A stretch of 55,979 nt of DNA. Origin: an uncultured Prevotellaceae bacterium (GTDB lineage Bacteria > Bacteroidota > Bacteroidia > Bacteroidales > Bacteroidaceae). Position numbers and translations under genes: made by a program. The notes under the pieces are model-generated. The model was not told the DNA's origin. It saw nothing but the letters and a program-made list of their open reading frames with translations, and made no database searches. The stretch lies in the NCBI GenBank assembly GCA_902800185.1, contig CADCDK010000015.1, positions 1 through 55,979 of the forward strand. The letters are read 5' to 3'. Shown one piece after another: positions 8,295 to 16,936 of this stretch (position 1 is the stretch's first letter; the number at the start of each line of letters is the position of its first letter).

Positions 8295-9122
8295 TCAGAA
8301 TTTGAGCTTATATCCTATGCTCACGATGTGCATGTTCGGTTCATCATCGGAGTCATCATTTGAATCCTTGTGAATATCCTGATAACGATAAGCCACATTC
8401 ACCCCATGGTGCTTGGAGAGCTTCCATTCAAAGCCAAATGTATAACGCATCTTGTAATTATCCATTGAAGAGCAGAACTCTACGCTGGCGTAGGGGTCGA
8501 TTTTGCATTTCGGAATGTTGTATTCGGCCTGGAAACGAGTACGCATGACACTTTGATACTTCTTCTTATATGTCTTTTGATCCTGCTCAGTGGTGGGATA
8601 GCCGTCGGTGAGCGATCCATCCAGCTCATAGACATACTCATATTTATCGCGCGTAACAGTTTTCTCAGGACGGTAAGTGTATTGCCAACGCTCACGCAGC
8701 GAGAACTTGAAGCGTCCGAAGCTCTGACTGGCTGTGAGGTCAACACAAAAACGATGGCGCGGCCCCCAGTAGTCGGCACTTCTCATTTTCTTCACTTTTC
8801 CTTCCCAAGCTTCGCCCTCATCATCCTCATCGTCATAATAAGAAAACGTCCGTTTCTCCTTTTTATCATAGAGGAAAGTATAACCAGCCGAGGCTTTCAG
8901 CCACTTGGTCAATTTGTAGTCCGCACTGACGCCGCCACTCCAACGGTCGGTCTTTTTGGCATCGTCCAACGTGCGCAGCTCGACTTCGGCTCCTACACTT
9001 AGCTTACGACTGAGGCTTTTTTCTGCACCGACGCTGTACCAAAGCCCGAAGTCATCGCTTTGGGCAGAAACGGTCAGCGGCAAGGCAAGGACCATGATGG
9101 TTGCTAATAATAGTTTTTTCAT
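8295..9122 (-). CDS. DUF2490 outer-membrane beta-barrel protein
   Basis: A 275-residue protein with a signal peptide (1-20, ends SAQS) followed by alternating aromatic/polar strands that run to the last residue (VSIGYKLKF), a typical outer-membrane barrel C-terminus. The opening FGLWYSVGAEKSLSRKLSVG fits the DUF2490 family. A charged loop (KKEKRTFSYYDDEDDEGEAWE, split here as KKEKRTFSYY and DDEDDEGEAW) probably faces outward. It starts 30 nt after the DUF4956 gene, so it is co-transcribed with it. Function unknown; in this setting it may be the outer-membrane part of the VTC/DUF4956 system. Confidence 0.8.
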   Translation of the reverse strand: MKKLLLATIMVLALPLTVSAQSDDFGLWYSVGAEKSLSRKLSVGAEVELRTLDDAKKTDRWSGGVSADYKLTKWLKASAGYTFLYDKKEKRTFSYYDDEDDEGEAWEGKVKKMRSADYWGPRHRFCVDLTASQSFGRFKFSLRERWQYTYRPEKTVTRDKYEYVYELDGSLTDGYPTTEQDQKTYKKKYQSVMRTRFQAEYNIPKCKIDPYASVEFCSSMDNYKMRYTFGFEWKLSKHHGVNVAYRYQDIHKDSNDDSDDEPNMHIVSIGYKLKF

Positions 9123-9152
9123 GCTTTGTAGAGTGTAATGTTTTGATTAGAA

Positions 9153-9830
9153 TTAGTTGACCTCTGTGAGATTTACACGACGCAGCTTCAGCATACCATC
9201 CACCGTGTCGGAACTGGTCATTCCCGCATCGTCGTAGGTTATCTTGAGGATTGCCATGTCGCGCAACATGTCAATGGAGCCCACAGCCACGGAATAGATT
9301 TTCACGCCAAGACGCTTCTCCAAGTCGGCAATCAGCTCTTCGCGACGCTCGGGTGCAATAAGCTCCATGCGGTCATACTGGATGAGCTTCGTGTGTTGGA
9401 TCTTCAGGTAACGCTCGCTGATCCACATGGCAAAGGTCACAATGATATCCGTGAGAATAATCTCCAGCAGCGTAGCGGAACTGGCAATAGCGTTCACCAC
9501 AGAGAGGGAGATGATGGTAAAGAGATAGGTCATCTCACGCACAGGCATCGCATCAGTACGATAACGCATGATGGAGAAGATGCCAAACAGACCGATACCA
9601 ATACCCATTGAGGTCTTGCCACCCAGTTTGTCAAGGCCGAAGATCATGAAGAAGACCAGGAAGAAGATGGCGATGCTCGTGAGCAGGAACGTGAAGTAGA
9701 AGTCACGGCGCTGACTCTTCCTGTAGTACAGGCGGTCGATGATGAACCAGTTGAATGCAATACAAATCACAAAGCGTACCATCATCTCTGTGAAGTCCTT
9801 TGTCAAAGTGAAATTAAATAATTCGCTCAT
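9153..9830 (-). CDS. DUF4956 integral membrane protein
   Basis: A 225-residue protein. Four to five hydrophobic segments fill residues 10-145 (VRFVICIAFNWFIIDRLYY; FLLTSIAIFFLVFFMIF; SMGIGIGLFGIFSIM; YLFTIISLSVVNAIAS; LLEIILTDIIVTFAMW), with the conserved FSIMRYRTDAMPVREMTYLF loop typical of DUF4956. The rest (150-225) is a soluble ferredoxin-like domain. DUF4956 genes are commonly found beside VTC-domain polymerases in bacteria. I infer that it is the membrane partner, possibly the channel, of the VTC protein encoded just upstream (43-nt gap). Confidence 0.85.
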   Translation of the reverse strand: MSELFNFTLTKDFTEMMVRFVICIAFNWFIIDRLYYRKSQRRDFYFTFLLTSIAIFFLVFFMIFGLDKLGGKTSMGIGIGLFGIFSIMRYRTDAMPVREMTYLFTIISLSVVNAIASSATLLEIILTDIIVTFAMWISERYLKIQHTKLIQYDRMELIAPERREELIADLEKRLGVKIYSVAVGSIDMLRDMAILKITYDDAGMTSSDTVDGMLKLRRVNLTEVN

Positions 9831-9873
9831 AATATTATAGTTTTTAGTTTTCTCTTACTTGTTTTTGAATTCT

Positions 9874-10620
9874 TCAATCCCTCCCTAAAATTTTTCTTAC
9901 CTCGATGAGCTTTCGTTTGAAACGATTCACCTTCAGGTAGTGGTTGGTCAGAGCCGAGCCCATGCAATACTTACTAAAGCCGTGCGGATGGATACGCAAC
10001 TGGTTGAGCATCGCTAATACTGGCGAATAGCAGAGGCCATCGCGCTTCAGTTCCACAATGACGAGGTTGTCCATATACCGGTCAGTTCCTGTCACAAGAT
10101 TATGGAACCGCAGGTTGGTGTCGATGGTCAAGCGTTCTGTCTTGCCTTTGTTCACCAGCGTGATGCGGTCGAACTGGTTCTGGATGGCGGGTATGAGTGT
10201 GCCAACTCCATAGCGCAGATGCTTCGCAAGAAATTCTTGCTTCTCGTCATCGCTTAAATCCATGTCCGTCACCACCATGCGTTTTTTCTTCGTACGTTTG
10301 TGGTTGTTCTTCGTCTTCACCTCCATGAACTGCAGGTTGGAGTCCACATAGGTGCGGAAACGAATCTTCTGACGGTTGGCATGTCCTGCCTGATGGGTGT
10401 AATACATATCATACCCCGTAGTATCATAGTAGGTCGTATCGTAGGAGGCGATTCGTTTGCCTGCCACTTCCTGAGCATAATACTGGGGTGCAGCCATTTC
10501 AAGAAGCCTACGGAGCATGGGAATGGTGGTGACGAACTTCGTATCAGTACGGTTCATCAGCTTGACACTGCTCATCTCCTCGAGCGTGATGGGGGCAAAT
10601 TGTTGCAATAACTCGTTCAT
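9874..10620 (-). CDS. VTC-domain polyphosphate polymerase-like protein
   Basis: A 248-residue soluble protein filling one VTC domain (triphosphate tunnel metalloenzyme fold). Visible signatures: RTDTKFVT near the N-terminus, the basic strand RQKIRFRTY, the acidic/basic strand FMEVKTKNNHKRTKKKRM, IDTNLRF, and LVIVELKRDG near the C-terminus. These alternating Lys/Arg and Glu residues line the tunnel in yeast Vtc4, which makes polyphosphate from ATP. Unlike Vtc4 there is no SPX domain and no membrane segment here; the DUF4956 protein next door may supply the latter. First gene of the operon, with a perfect promoter at 10644-10674. Polyphosphate activity is inferred from the family. Confidence 0.85.
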   Translation of the reverse strand: MNELLQQFAPITLEEMSSVKLMNRTDTKFVTTIPMLRRLLEMAAPQYYAQEVAGKRIASYDTTYYDTTGYDMYYTHQAGHANRQKIRFRTYVDSNLQFMEVKTKNNHKRTKKKRMVVTDMDLSDDEKQEFLAKHLRYGVGTLIPAIQNQFDRITLVNKGKTERLTIDTNLRFHNLVTGTDRYMDNLVIVELKRDGLCYSPVLAMLNQLRIHPHGFSKYCMGSALTNHYLKVNRFKRKLIEVRKILGRD

Positions 10621-10643
10621 TTAGGCTTTTGGTTTAATAGGTG

Positions 10644-10674
10644 CAAATGTAGCACGTTGCTTACTTTCCTGCAA
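10644..10674 (-). promoter_or_regulatory. promoter of the VTC-DUF4956-DUF2490 operon
   Basis: Minus strand TTG (10674-10672), 20 nt, TACATTTG (10651-10644), 24 nt before the start codon. Confidence 0.75.
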
Positions 10675-10714
10675 AAGAAATCAGCCAACGGCTACATTTT
10701 TTCGGTAAACAAAC

Positions 10715-11725
10715 TTATTTTACGTTACCAACCTTGATCAGATACTCTGCAATCTGTACGGCATTGAGAGCGGCACCCTTGCGAATCTGGTCGCCCGATA
10801 GCCAAAGGGTCAGTCCGCAGTCGTCAGCAAGATCCTTGCGGATACGTCCTACATAGATGTCATCAAGCCCGGCCGTTTCCAGAGGCATCGGATAGACGAG
10901 GTTCGCAGGGTCATCCTTCAGCGTACAGCCAGGGGCATTGGCAATTGCCTCACGAGCAGCCTCGATACTGATAGGCTCCTCTGTTTCAATCCATACGCTC
11001 TCGCTGTGTGAGCGCAGAGAGCTCACACGCACACAGGTTGCCGAGCAGCGGGCATCAGTGTGCATAATCTTGCGGGTCTCGTTGAACATCTTCATTTCCT
11101 CTTTCGTATAGCCGTTGTCGGTGAAGACATCTATTTGCGGGATCACATTGTAAGCCAGCTGATGGGGGAACTTCTTCACGGTGACTGGCTGGTTATTTAA
11201 CAGCTCACTGTATTGTTGTTGCAGTTCTGCCATGGCAGCGGCACCAGCACCACTGGCACTCTGATAAGAAGAAACGCGAATACGCTTGATATGACTGAGT
11301 TTCTCTAAAGGCTGGAGCACCACGACCATCATGATGGTGGTGCAGTTGGGGTTGGCAATGATACCACGTGGGCGGTTCAGGGCATCCTCGGGGTTGCACT
11401 CGGGCACAACGAGAGGTACATCCTCGTCCATGCGGAAAGCACTTGAGTTATCAATCATCACAGCTCCGTACTTGGTAATGGTCTCGGCAAACTCCTTCGA
11501 GGTGCCGCCGCCAGCTGAGACGAAGGCAATGTCAATGTCGCGGAAGTCATCGTTATGTTGCAACAACTTGACCTCATACTCCTTACCTTGAAAAGTATAT
11601 TTACTTCCGGCACTACGCTCACTGCCGAAAAGAACCAAATCATCCATGGGGAAATTGCGCTCTGCGAGGAGACGCAGAAACTCTTGTCCAACGGCGCCAC
11701 TTGCGCCAACAATTGCTACTTTCAT
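10715..11725 (-). CDS. asd: aspartate-semialdehyde dehydrogenase
   Basis: Reduces aspartyl phosphate to aspartate semialdehyde with NADPH, the branch point toward lysine/diaminopimelate, threonine and methionine. The 336-residue length is usual. The NADP-binding loop is [12 protein letters not shown] (6-17), the catalytic Cys128 lies in ANPNCTT, and [13 protein letters not shown] follows as expected for the family. It is a single gene on the minus strand, with a TACATTTG -7 box at 11762-11769 giving a short leader. Confidence 0.96.
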   Translation of the reverse strand: MKVAIVGASGAVGQEFLRLLAERNFPMDDLVLFGSERSAGSKYTFQGKEYEVKLLQHNDDFRDIDIAFVSAGGGTSKEFAETITKYGAVMIDNSSAFRMDEDVPLVVPECNPEDALNRPRGIIANPNCTTIMMVVVLQPLEKLSHIKRIRVSSYQSASGAGAAAMAELQQQYSELLNNQPVTVKKFPHQLAYNVIPQIDVFTDNGYTKEEMKMFNETRKIMHTDARCSATCVRVSSLRSHSESVWIETEEPISIEAAREAIANAPGCTLKDDPANLVYPMPLETAGLDDIYVGRIRKDLADDCGLTLWLSGDQIRKGAALNAVQIAEYLIKVGNVK

Positions 11726-11761
11726 ATCCTGTCTTTTTACTTAAAATGAATAATTCGTCTG

Positions 11762-11769
11762 CAAATGTA
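11762..11769 (-). promoter_or_regulatory. -7 box of asd
   Basis: Minus strand TACATTTG (11769-11762), 37 nt before the start codon; no good TTG at the expected -33 position. Confidence 0.5.
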
Positions 11770-11843
11770 CGAATTTTCCATCGATTGAAAACATTTCCAT
11801 GGCTTTTTTATGTTTTATTTATATAGGTATAAGGAATTATTTG

Positions 11844-11851
11844 TAATTTTG
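11844..11851 (+). promoter_or_regulatory. possible -7 box upstream of the por operon
   Basis: TAATTTTG at 11844-11851; no TTG at the expected distance. If active, its transcript would cross the pseudogene fragment and reach porP after about 215 nt. Confidence 0.35.
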
Positions 11852-11875
11852 TCCGTGATTTTCATTCTACAATAA

Positions 11876-12046
11876 CTATTGCTAACCGACGAAAACGGTA
11901 AGGCACACATCGATTTCTATAATAGCGGAACTTGCCGCAGCGTTTCTATCTCGGCTGAAGGAATCTCTTTCGATGGACATATACTTATTTATAAAGGCTC
12001 ACAGGACCAAGGTAAAACGAGTGATTTTTCCTCGGAAATACAATAA
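11876..12046 (+). pseudogene. C-terminal remnant of an MG2/TonB-plug-type surface protein
   Basis: An open stretch of 55 codons after an in-frame TAA reads LTDENGKAHIDFYNSGTCRS followed by VSISAEGISFDGHILIYKG and ends at TAA 12044. This is the C-terminal strand pattern (TDxxGxAxxxFYN...VSxEGxxxDG) of large Bacteroidota surface proteins with carboxypeptidase-regulatory or TonB-plug domains. It has no proper start and nothing upstream matches the rest of such a protein, so I call it a decayed fragment left between asd and the por operon. Confidence 0.6.
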
Positions 12047-12072
12047 AACATCAAGAATAGCGTTATCATCAC

Positions 12073-13014
12073 GTGTTTAAACGCAAACTGATTATAGTAA
12101 CGCTGATGGTACTGGTTGCCTTGGGAGAGGCGCGTGCCCAATACGACGTTTACTTCGCTCACTACTTCGACATGGAGCCTTCATTCAATCCAGCTGCCGT
12201 GGGGAAGGAGACGAAGGTGAATGCCGTCGTTGCGTATGCGATGGACTTGGCTGGCTTCGAGAACAACCCTCGTACAATGTATGCTGCTGCAGATGCTCCC
12301 TTCTATTTCTTGAAGTCGTACCACGGAGCAGGCGTACAATTGCTGAACGACAAGCTCGGCCTCTTCACCCATCAGCGACTCGCCCTGCAATACGCCTATA
12401 AGTTCAAGCTGTTCGGCGGCAGGCTCAGTATGGGCGCACAGCTGGGATTCCTCAGTGAGAAGTTCGATGGCAGCGGACTCGAACTCGAAGAGGGCGAAGA
12501 CCCTGCATTTAGCAAATCAGCGGTCGATGGTAGTGGATTCGACATCAGCGGCGGACTCTATTATTCACATGGTCCGTGGTATGTGGGCGTATCAGGACAG
12601 CATCTCAATGCACCACTTATCGAGTTGGGTGAAAAGAACGAATTGAAGATAGACCCGAGCTATTATTTGACAGGTGGATACAATATTAAGCTCCGAAATC
12701 CGTTTCTAACAATAAAGCCGTCCTTCATCGTGCGTACAGACATGGTGGTCTATCGTGTAGATGTCACAGGGCGTCTTGTCTATGTGTACGACAAGAAGAT
12801 GATGTACGGCGGGCTCTCCTACAGCCATGACAACTCGCTGACGTTTCTCATCGGAGGAAGCTTTCACGGCGCTGTGGTGGGCTACAGCTATGAGTACTAC
12901 ACCAAGGAGCTAAAGGCTGGAAACGGGAGTCATGAACTCTATATCGGCTATCAAACCGATATCAACCTGGGTAAAAAAGGAAAAAACAAACATAAAAGTG
13001 TGAGAATATTATAA
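12073..13014 (+). CDS. porP: PorP/SprF-family type IX secretion outer-membrane protein
   Basis: A 313-residue outer-membrane barrel with a signal peptide (1-22, ends ARAQ). The mature N-terminus YDVYFAHYFDMEPSFNPAAV has the hallmark HYxxxPxFNPAAxG of the PorP/SprF family. It starts with GTG; a stop codon four codons upstream leaves no alternative. Only 4 nt separate it from porK, and the order porP-K-L-M-N is the standard one for type IX secretion. PorP links cargo or surface structures to the PorK/PorN ring and, in some species, anchors attachment-complex proteins. Confidence 0.9.
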   Translation: MFKRKLIIVTLMVLVALGEARAQYDVYFAHYFDMEPSFNPAAVGKETKVNAVVAYAMDLAGFENNPRTMYAAADAPFYFLKSYHGAGVQLLNDKLGLFTHQRLALQYAYKFKLFGGRLSMGAQLGFLSEKFDGSGLELEEGEDPAFSKSAVDGSGFDISGGLYYSHGPWYVGVSGQHLNAPLIELGEKNELKIDPSYYLTGGYNIKLRNPFLTIKPSFIVRTDMVVYRVDVTGRLVYVYDKKMMYGGLSYSHDNSLTFLIGGSFHGAVVGYSYEYYTKELKAGNGSHELYIGYQTDINLGKKGKNKHKSVRIL

Positions 13015-13018
13015 CAAG

Positions 13019-14476
13019 ATGAAGAAAGGTATCATAACACTATTTGCCATGGCCGCGACGTTGTTACTCGCCAGCTGTTTCAGTGCAAAGTCTGCCTCAT
13101 CGTCGGGACGCGGCGGCGAGGTGGTCGGCGTCAGCGGACGAGCCTTCAACGAGCCTTCGCCCTATGGCATGGTCCGTGTCAACCGAGGTTGGTTGCGCAT
13201 GGGTATTGACAAGCAAGACAGTCTTTGGGGTAAGCAGACACCCGTGAAGGATATCTCGGTGGACGGATTCTGGATGGACGAGACCGAAATCACCAATTCC
13301 CAGTATAAGCAGTTTATCCACTGGGTACGTGACAGCATTCTCCGTACTCGTTTGGCCGATCCTTCATACGGTGGCGATGAGACCTATATGATTACCGAAG
13401 ATAAGAATGGTGACCCTGTAGAGCCGCATCTGAACTGGAAAAAGCAATTGCCACGCAAGCCCAACGAGGACGAGCAACGCGCTATAGAGAGTCTCTATGT
13501 CACCAATCCCGTTACAGGTGAGAAAATGCTCGACTACTCGCAAATGAACTATCGCTACGAGATTTACGACTATACGGCAGCCGCCCAGCGTCGCTATCGT
13601 CTGAGTCCGGAAGAGCGCAACCTGAATACAGATATCGTAGCCAATCCCAACGAGGTGGTGATGATTTCGAAAGACACCGCCTATATAGACGATGAGGGTC
13701 GCATTGTGCGTCAAACCATCAACCGAGAGCTCACAGGACCGTGGGACTTCCTCAACACCTATATTGTGAACATCTACCCCGACACCACCTGTTGGGTGAA
13801 CGATTTCCAGAACTCTGACAACGAGGTCTATCTGCGCAACTACTTCAGCAACCCTGCCTACAATGCTTATCCCGTGGTGGGTGTGACGTGGGAACAGGCC
13901 AATGCTTTCTGCGCCTGGCGCACGGACTATCTGCTGAAAGGACTGGGCGGCGAGGCTCGCTACGTACAACGCTATCGCCTGCCAACCGAGGCAGAATGGG
14001 AATATGCCGCCCGCGGTAAAAACCAGAACGAGTTCCCATGGGAAGATGAGAGCGTGAAGAATGGTGACGGATGCTTCTTTGCCAACTTCAAGCCAGACCG
14101 TGGTAACTACACCAAGGACGGAAACCTCATTACCAGCAAGACTGGCATTTACTCAGCCAATTCCAACGGACTCTTTGATATGGCTGGAAATGTGGCCGAG
14201 TGGACCAGCACCATCTATACCGAGGCGGGCGTGGATGCCATGAACGACCTCAATCCGCAATTGGACTATAAGGCCGCAAAGGAAGATCCCTACCGACTGA
14301 AGAAAAAGAGTGTACGCGGAGGTTCGTGGAAAGACCCCGAGTCATACATACGCAGTGCATGGCGCACATGGGAATACCAGAACCAACCCCGTTCCTATAT
14401 TGGCTTCCGCTGTGTACGCAGCCTTGCCAACTCAACAAGTGCAAAACAGAAACCTCAAAAGAGTAAGAGAAAATGA
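13019..14476 (+). CDS. porK: type IX secretion lipoprotein PorK/GldK
   Basis: A 485-residue lipoprotein: signal ending LLASC with lipid-bearing Cys20. The rest is a formylglycine-generating-enzyme (SUMF1) fold seen in GldK/PorK: FWMDETEITNSQYKQFI, VTWEQANAFCAWR, RLPTEAEWEYAARG, GLFDMAGNVAEWTS, VRGGSWKDP and YIGFRCVR. The family uses the fold structurally, forming the periplasmic ring with PorN under the outer membrane. The stop overlaps the porL start by 4 nt (ATGA), so translation is likely coupled. Confidence 0.93.
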   Translation: MKKGIITLFAMAATLLLASCFSAKSASSSGRGGEVVGVSGRAFNEPSPYGMVRVNRGWLRMGIDKQDSLWGKQTPVKDISVDGFWMDETEITNSQYKQFIHWVRDSILRTRLADPSYGGDETYMITEDKNGDPVEPHLNWKKQLPRKPNEDEQRAIESLYVTNPVTGEKMLDYSQMNYRYEIYDYTAAAQRRYRLSPEERNLNTDIVANPNEVVMISKDTAYIDDEGRIVRQTINRELTGPWDFLNTYIVNIYPDTTCWVNDFQNSDNEVYLRNYFSNPAYNAYPVVGVTWEQANAFCAWRTDYLLKGLGGEARYVQRYRLPTEAEWEYAARGKNQNEFPWEDESVKNGDGCFFANFKPDRGNYTKDGNLITSKTGIYSANSNGLFDMAGNVAEWTSTIYTEAGVDAMNDLNPQLDYKAAKEDPYRLKKKSVRGGSWKDPESYIRSAWRTWEYQNQPRSYIGFRCVRSLANSTSAKQKPQKSKRK

Positions 14477-15318
14477 CCGCATACAGTAAATTCAATTTTG
14501 TCTATCGGCTCCAGAAGTGGATGGACAGTGTTCCGGGACAGACATTCCTCAACTACGCATATAGCTGGGGTGCATCAGTCGTTATCTTGGGTACATTATT
14601 CAAACTGACCCACCTGCCAGGTGCCAACTTCTTCCTTTTCTTAGGAATGGGCACCGAGGTGTTTGTGTTCTTCATCTCTGCCTTTGACCGTCCCTTCGAC
14701 AAGACGGCTGACGGACGTGAGCTACCGACGCATTTGGACGAGGAAGGCGAGTGGACTCAAGAGGCAGAGGGCAGAGCCCAGATTGTCGGCGGTGGAAATC
14801 AAATCGCTGGCGGTGGCGGGACCATTGTCATCGGCGGTGGAACTTCTGGCGGCGGAAATGCCGAGGGAGCACCTGCAGAAGGCGGCATCACGTTTGCCGG
14901 TGGTGGAGTTGTCGGCGGCGGAGTCATCGGTGGTGGCATTGTTGGCGGCGGTGCTGTTGGTGGAACAGGCGAAGCCTTTATTGCCCAGCAACAGGAGAGT
15001 ACGCCCGAGCTTGCCGATGCACAAGCCAGCTATGTGGAAGAGCTACAAAAGCTCACAGAAACGCTTACGCAGCTCTCACAGCAGAACAAACGACTCATCA
15101 GCGACAGCGAGGAGATGGAGGATCTGAACCGTACCATCACTGGCATCACCCGCGTCTATGAGATGCAACTGAAGAGCGCAAGCTCACAAATGGGAACCAT
15201 TGACGAAATCAACGAACAGAGCCGTAAGCTCGCTGAGCAGATTGCCGAGCTCAACCGCATTTACAGTCGCATGATTGAGGCAATGACGGTCAATATGCCC
15301 GGTGCAATAAAACAATAA
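14473..15318 (+). CDS. porL: type IX secretion inner-membrane motor protein PorL/GldL
   Basis: A 281-residue inner-membrane protein. Two membrane helices lie at about 28-46 and 52-71, the second carrying the conserved Glu62 (GMGTEVFVFF) thought to take part in the proton-driven motor with PorM. A cytoplasmic coiled-coil tail occupies about 175-281 (EELQKLTETLTQLSQQNKRL). Between them, about 100-170, is a low-complexity Gly-rich stretch (GGGxxxGGG repeats with Val/Ile), an unusual linker longer than in Flavobacterium GldL (about 215 residues in all). It overlaps porK by 4 nt and precedes porM by 3 nt. Confidence 0.92.
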   Translation: MTAYSKFNFVYRLQKWMDSVPGQTFLNYAYSWGASVVILGTLFKLTHLPGANFFLFLGMGTEVFVFFISAFDRPFDKTADGRELPTHLDEEGEWTQEAEGRAQIVGGGNQIAGGGGTIVIGGGTSGGGNAEGAPAEGGITFAGGGVVGGGVIGGGIVGGGAVGGTGEAFIAQQQESTPELADAQASYVEELQKLTETLTQLSQQNKRLISDSEEMEDLNRTITGITRVYEMQLKSASSQMGTIDEINEQSRKLAEQIAELNRIYSRMIEAMTVNMPGAIKQ

Positions 15319-15321
15319 ACA

Positions 15322-16878
15322 ATGGCTATCAAGAAAAGACCCGTATCACCACGCCAGAAGATGATCAATCTGATGTATGTCGTCCTCATGGCAATGCTGG
15401 CGCTGAACGTCTCAACCGAGGTGCTCAACGGTTTCACCATCGTGGAGGAAAGCCTGGGACGTTCTACGGCAAACTCAGCCAAGCAGAATGCGGCGATATA
15501 CGAAGACTTCGACATGCAGATGAAGCTAAACCCTGGCAAGGTGAAAGCATGGTTCGAGAAGGCTACAGCAGTGAAGCACATGAGTGATTCACTGTATAAC
15601 ATGGCACAGGAACTGAAGCTCGCCATCGTTCACGAAGCCGATGGCAAGGACGGTGACCCGTCAAACATCAATGCGAAAGACGACCTCGAAGCTGCGACTC
15701 AGGTGATGTTAGCTCCTGGCACCGGCAAGGGACAACAGCTCTACGATGCCATCAACAGCTATCGGGAACGTATTCTGAAAATGATTACCGACCCGAAACA
15801 GAAGGAAATCATTGCCAGCAACCTCACAACAAAGGTACCCAAAAGTGCCAATGCGTTGGGAAAGAACTGGCAGGAGTATATGTTTGAGAACATGCCCGTG
15901 GCAGCTGCCGTGACACTGCTCTCCAAACTGCAGAGTGACGTTCGCTATGCCGAAGGTGAGGTATTGCATACACTGGTCAACAACATCGATGTGAAGGATA
16001 TTCGTGTCAACAAGCTCGATGCCTTCGTTATTCCCGAGAAGACCACACTCTACCCAGGAGAACAGTTCTCTGCCAACATTGTCATGGCTGCGGTTGACAC
16101 CACCATGCAACCGGAAATCTATGTCAACGGCGTGAAAATCAACACCCACGACGGGCATTATGCATTCACTGCTGGTGGCGTGGGCGAGCATTCGTTCAGC
16201 GGCTATCTTATCACCCACAATGCTGCCGGTGAGACCATGCGCCGTGAATTCCTGCAGAAGTACAGCGTTATTCCAGCACCCAGTGGGGCAACGGTGGCTG
16301 CCGACTTGATGAATGTGCTCTATGCCGGTTTCCAGAACCCCATGAGCGTCAGCGTGCCGGGCGTACCACAAAATGCTGTTAGCGTGAGTATGGCAGGCGG
16401 AACATTGACATCCAAAGGCGACGGCCACTACATTGCCGTGCCTGCCGCCATCGGCAAGGATGTCACCTTCACCGTCTCTGCTAACGACAAGGGAAAAGTA
16501 AGACAGATGGGGCAAGTAACGTTCAAAGTACGCAAACTGCCCGATCCGACTCCATACGTAGAGGTTGGCACCGACCGCTTCAAAGGCGGTGGACTGGCCA
16601 AAGCTTCCCTCATGAGCCTCAACACGCTGGGAGCTGCCATCGACGATGGTCTGCTTGACATTCCGTTCAAGGTGCTTAGTTTCGAGACGGTATTCTTCGA
16701 CAACATGGGTAATGCTGTGCCCATCGCTTCTGATGGCAACCAGTTCTCAACCCGTCAAAAGGAAGCATTCCGCAAACTCTCACGTAACCGCCGCTTCTAT
16801 GTGCGTGGTGTGAAGGCAATTGGTCCAGACGGACTCACCCGTAACCTGCCTGCGGCCATGGAGGTGATCGTGAAGTAA
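15322..16878 (+). CDS. porM: type IX secretion inner-membrane motor protein PorM/GldM
   Basis: A 518-residue protein with one N-terminal membrane helix (about 14-32: INLMYVVLMAMLALNV) preceded by the basic PVSPRQKM. The large periplasmic part has the four-domain form of GldM/PorM, with KSANALGKNWQEYMFENMPV in the first domain and a C-terminal domain ending LPAAMEVIVK. PorM forms a dimer that spans the periplasm from PorL to the PorKN ring and transmits motion. It starts 3 nt after porL. A GC-rich hairpin follows its stop (16879-16894) before porN. Confidence 0.93.
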   Translation: MAIKKRPVSPRQKMINLMYVVLMAMLALNVSTEVLNGFTIVEESLGRSTANSAKQNAAIYEDFDMQMKLNPGKVKAWFEKATAVKHMSDSLYNMAQELKLAIVHEADGKDGDPSNINAKDDLEAATQVMLAPGTGKGQQLYDAINSYRERILKMITDPKQKEIIASNLTTKVPKSANALGKNWQEYMFENMPVAAAVTLLSKLQSDVRYAEGEVLHTLVNNIDVKDIRVNKLDAFVIPEKTTLYPGEQFSANIVMAAVDTTMQPEIYVNGVKINTHDGHYAFTAGGVGEHSFSGYLITHNAAGETMRREFLQKYSVIPAPSGATVAADLMNVLYAGFQNPMSVSVPGVPQNAVSVSMAGGTLTSKGDGHYIAVPAAIGKDVTFTVSANDKGKVRQMGQVTFKVRKLPDPTPYVEVGTDRFKGGGLAKASLMSLNTLGAAIDDGLLDIPFKVLSFETVFFDNMGNAVPIASDGNQFSTRQKEAFRKLSRNRRFYVRGVKAIGPDGLTRNLPAAMEVIVK

Positions 16879-16894
16879 TCTCCCCCTCGGGAGA
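16879..16894 (+). other. hairpin between porM and porN
   Basis: TCTCCC (16879-16884), loop CCTC, GGGAGA (16889-16894), placed right after the porM stop codon. No T-run follows, so it probably protects the upstream mRNA or marks a processing site rather than ending transcription. Confidence 0.5.
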
Positions 16895-16936
16895 GGAATT
16901 AAGAAGAGAATCATAAATAAAATCAAGGTATAGAAT

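Noticed and set aside
14760-14970. Repeated GGCGGTGG DNA in porL, first taken for a repeat element
   Set aside because: It stays in frame and encodes the Gly-rich linker; both flanks are normal porL.
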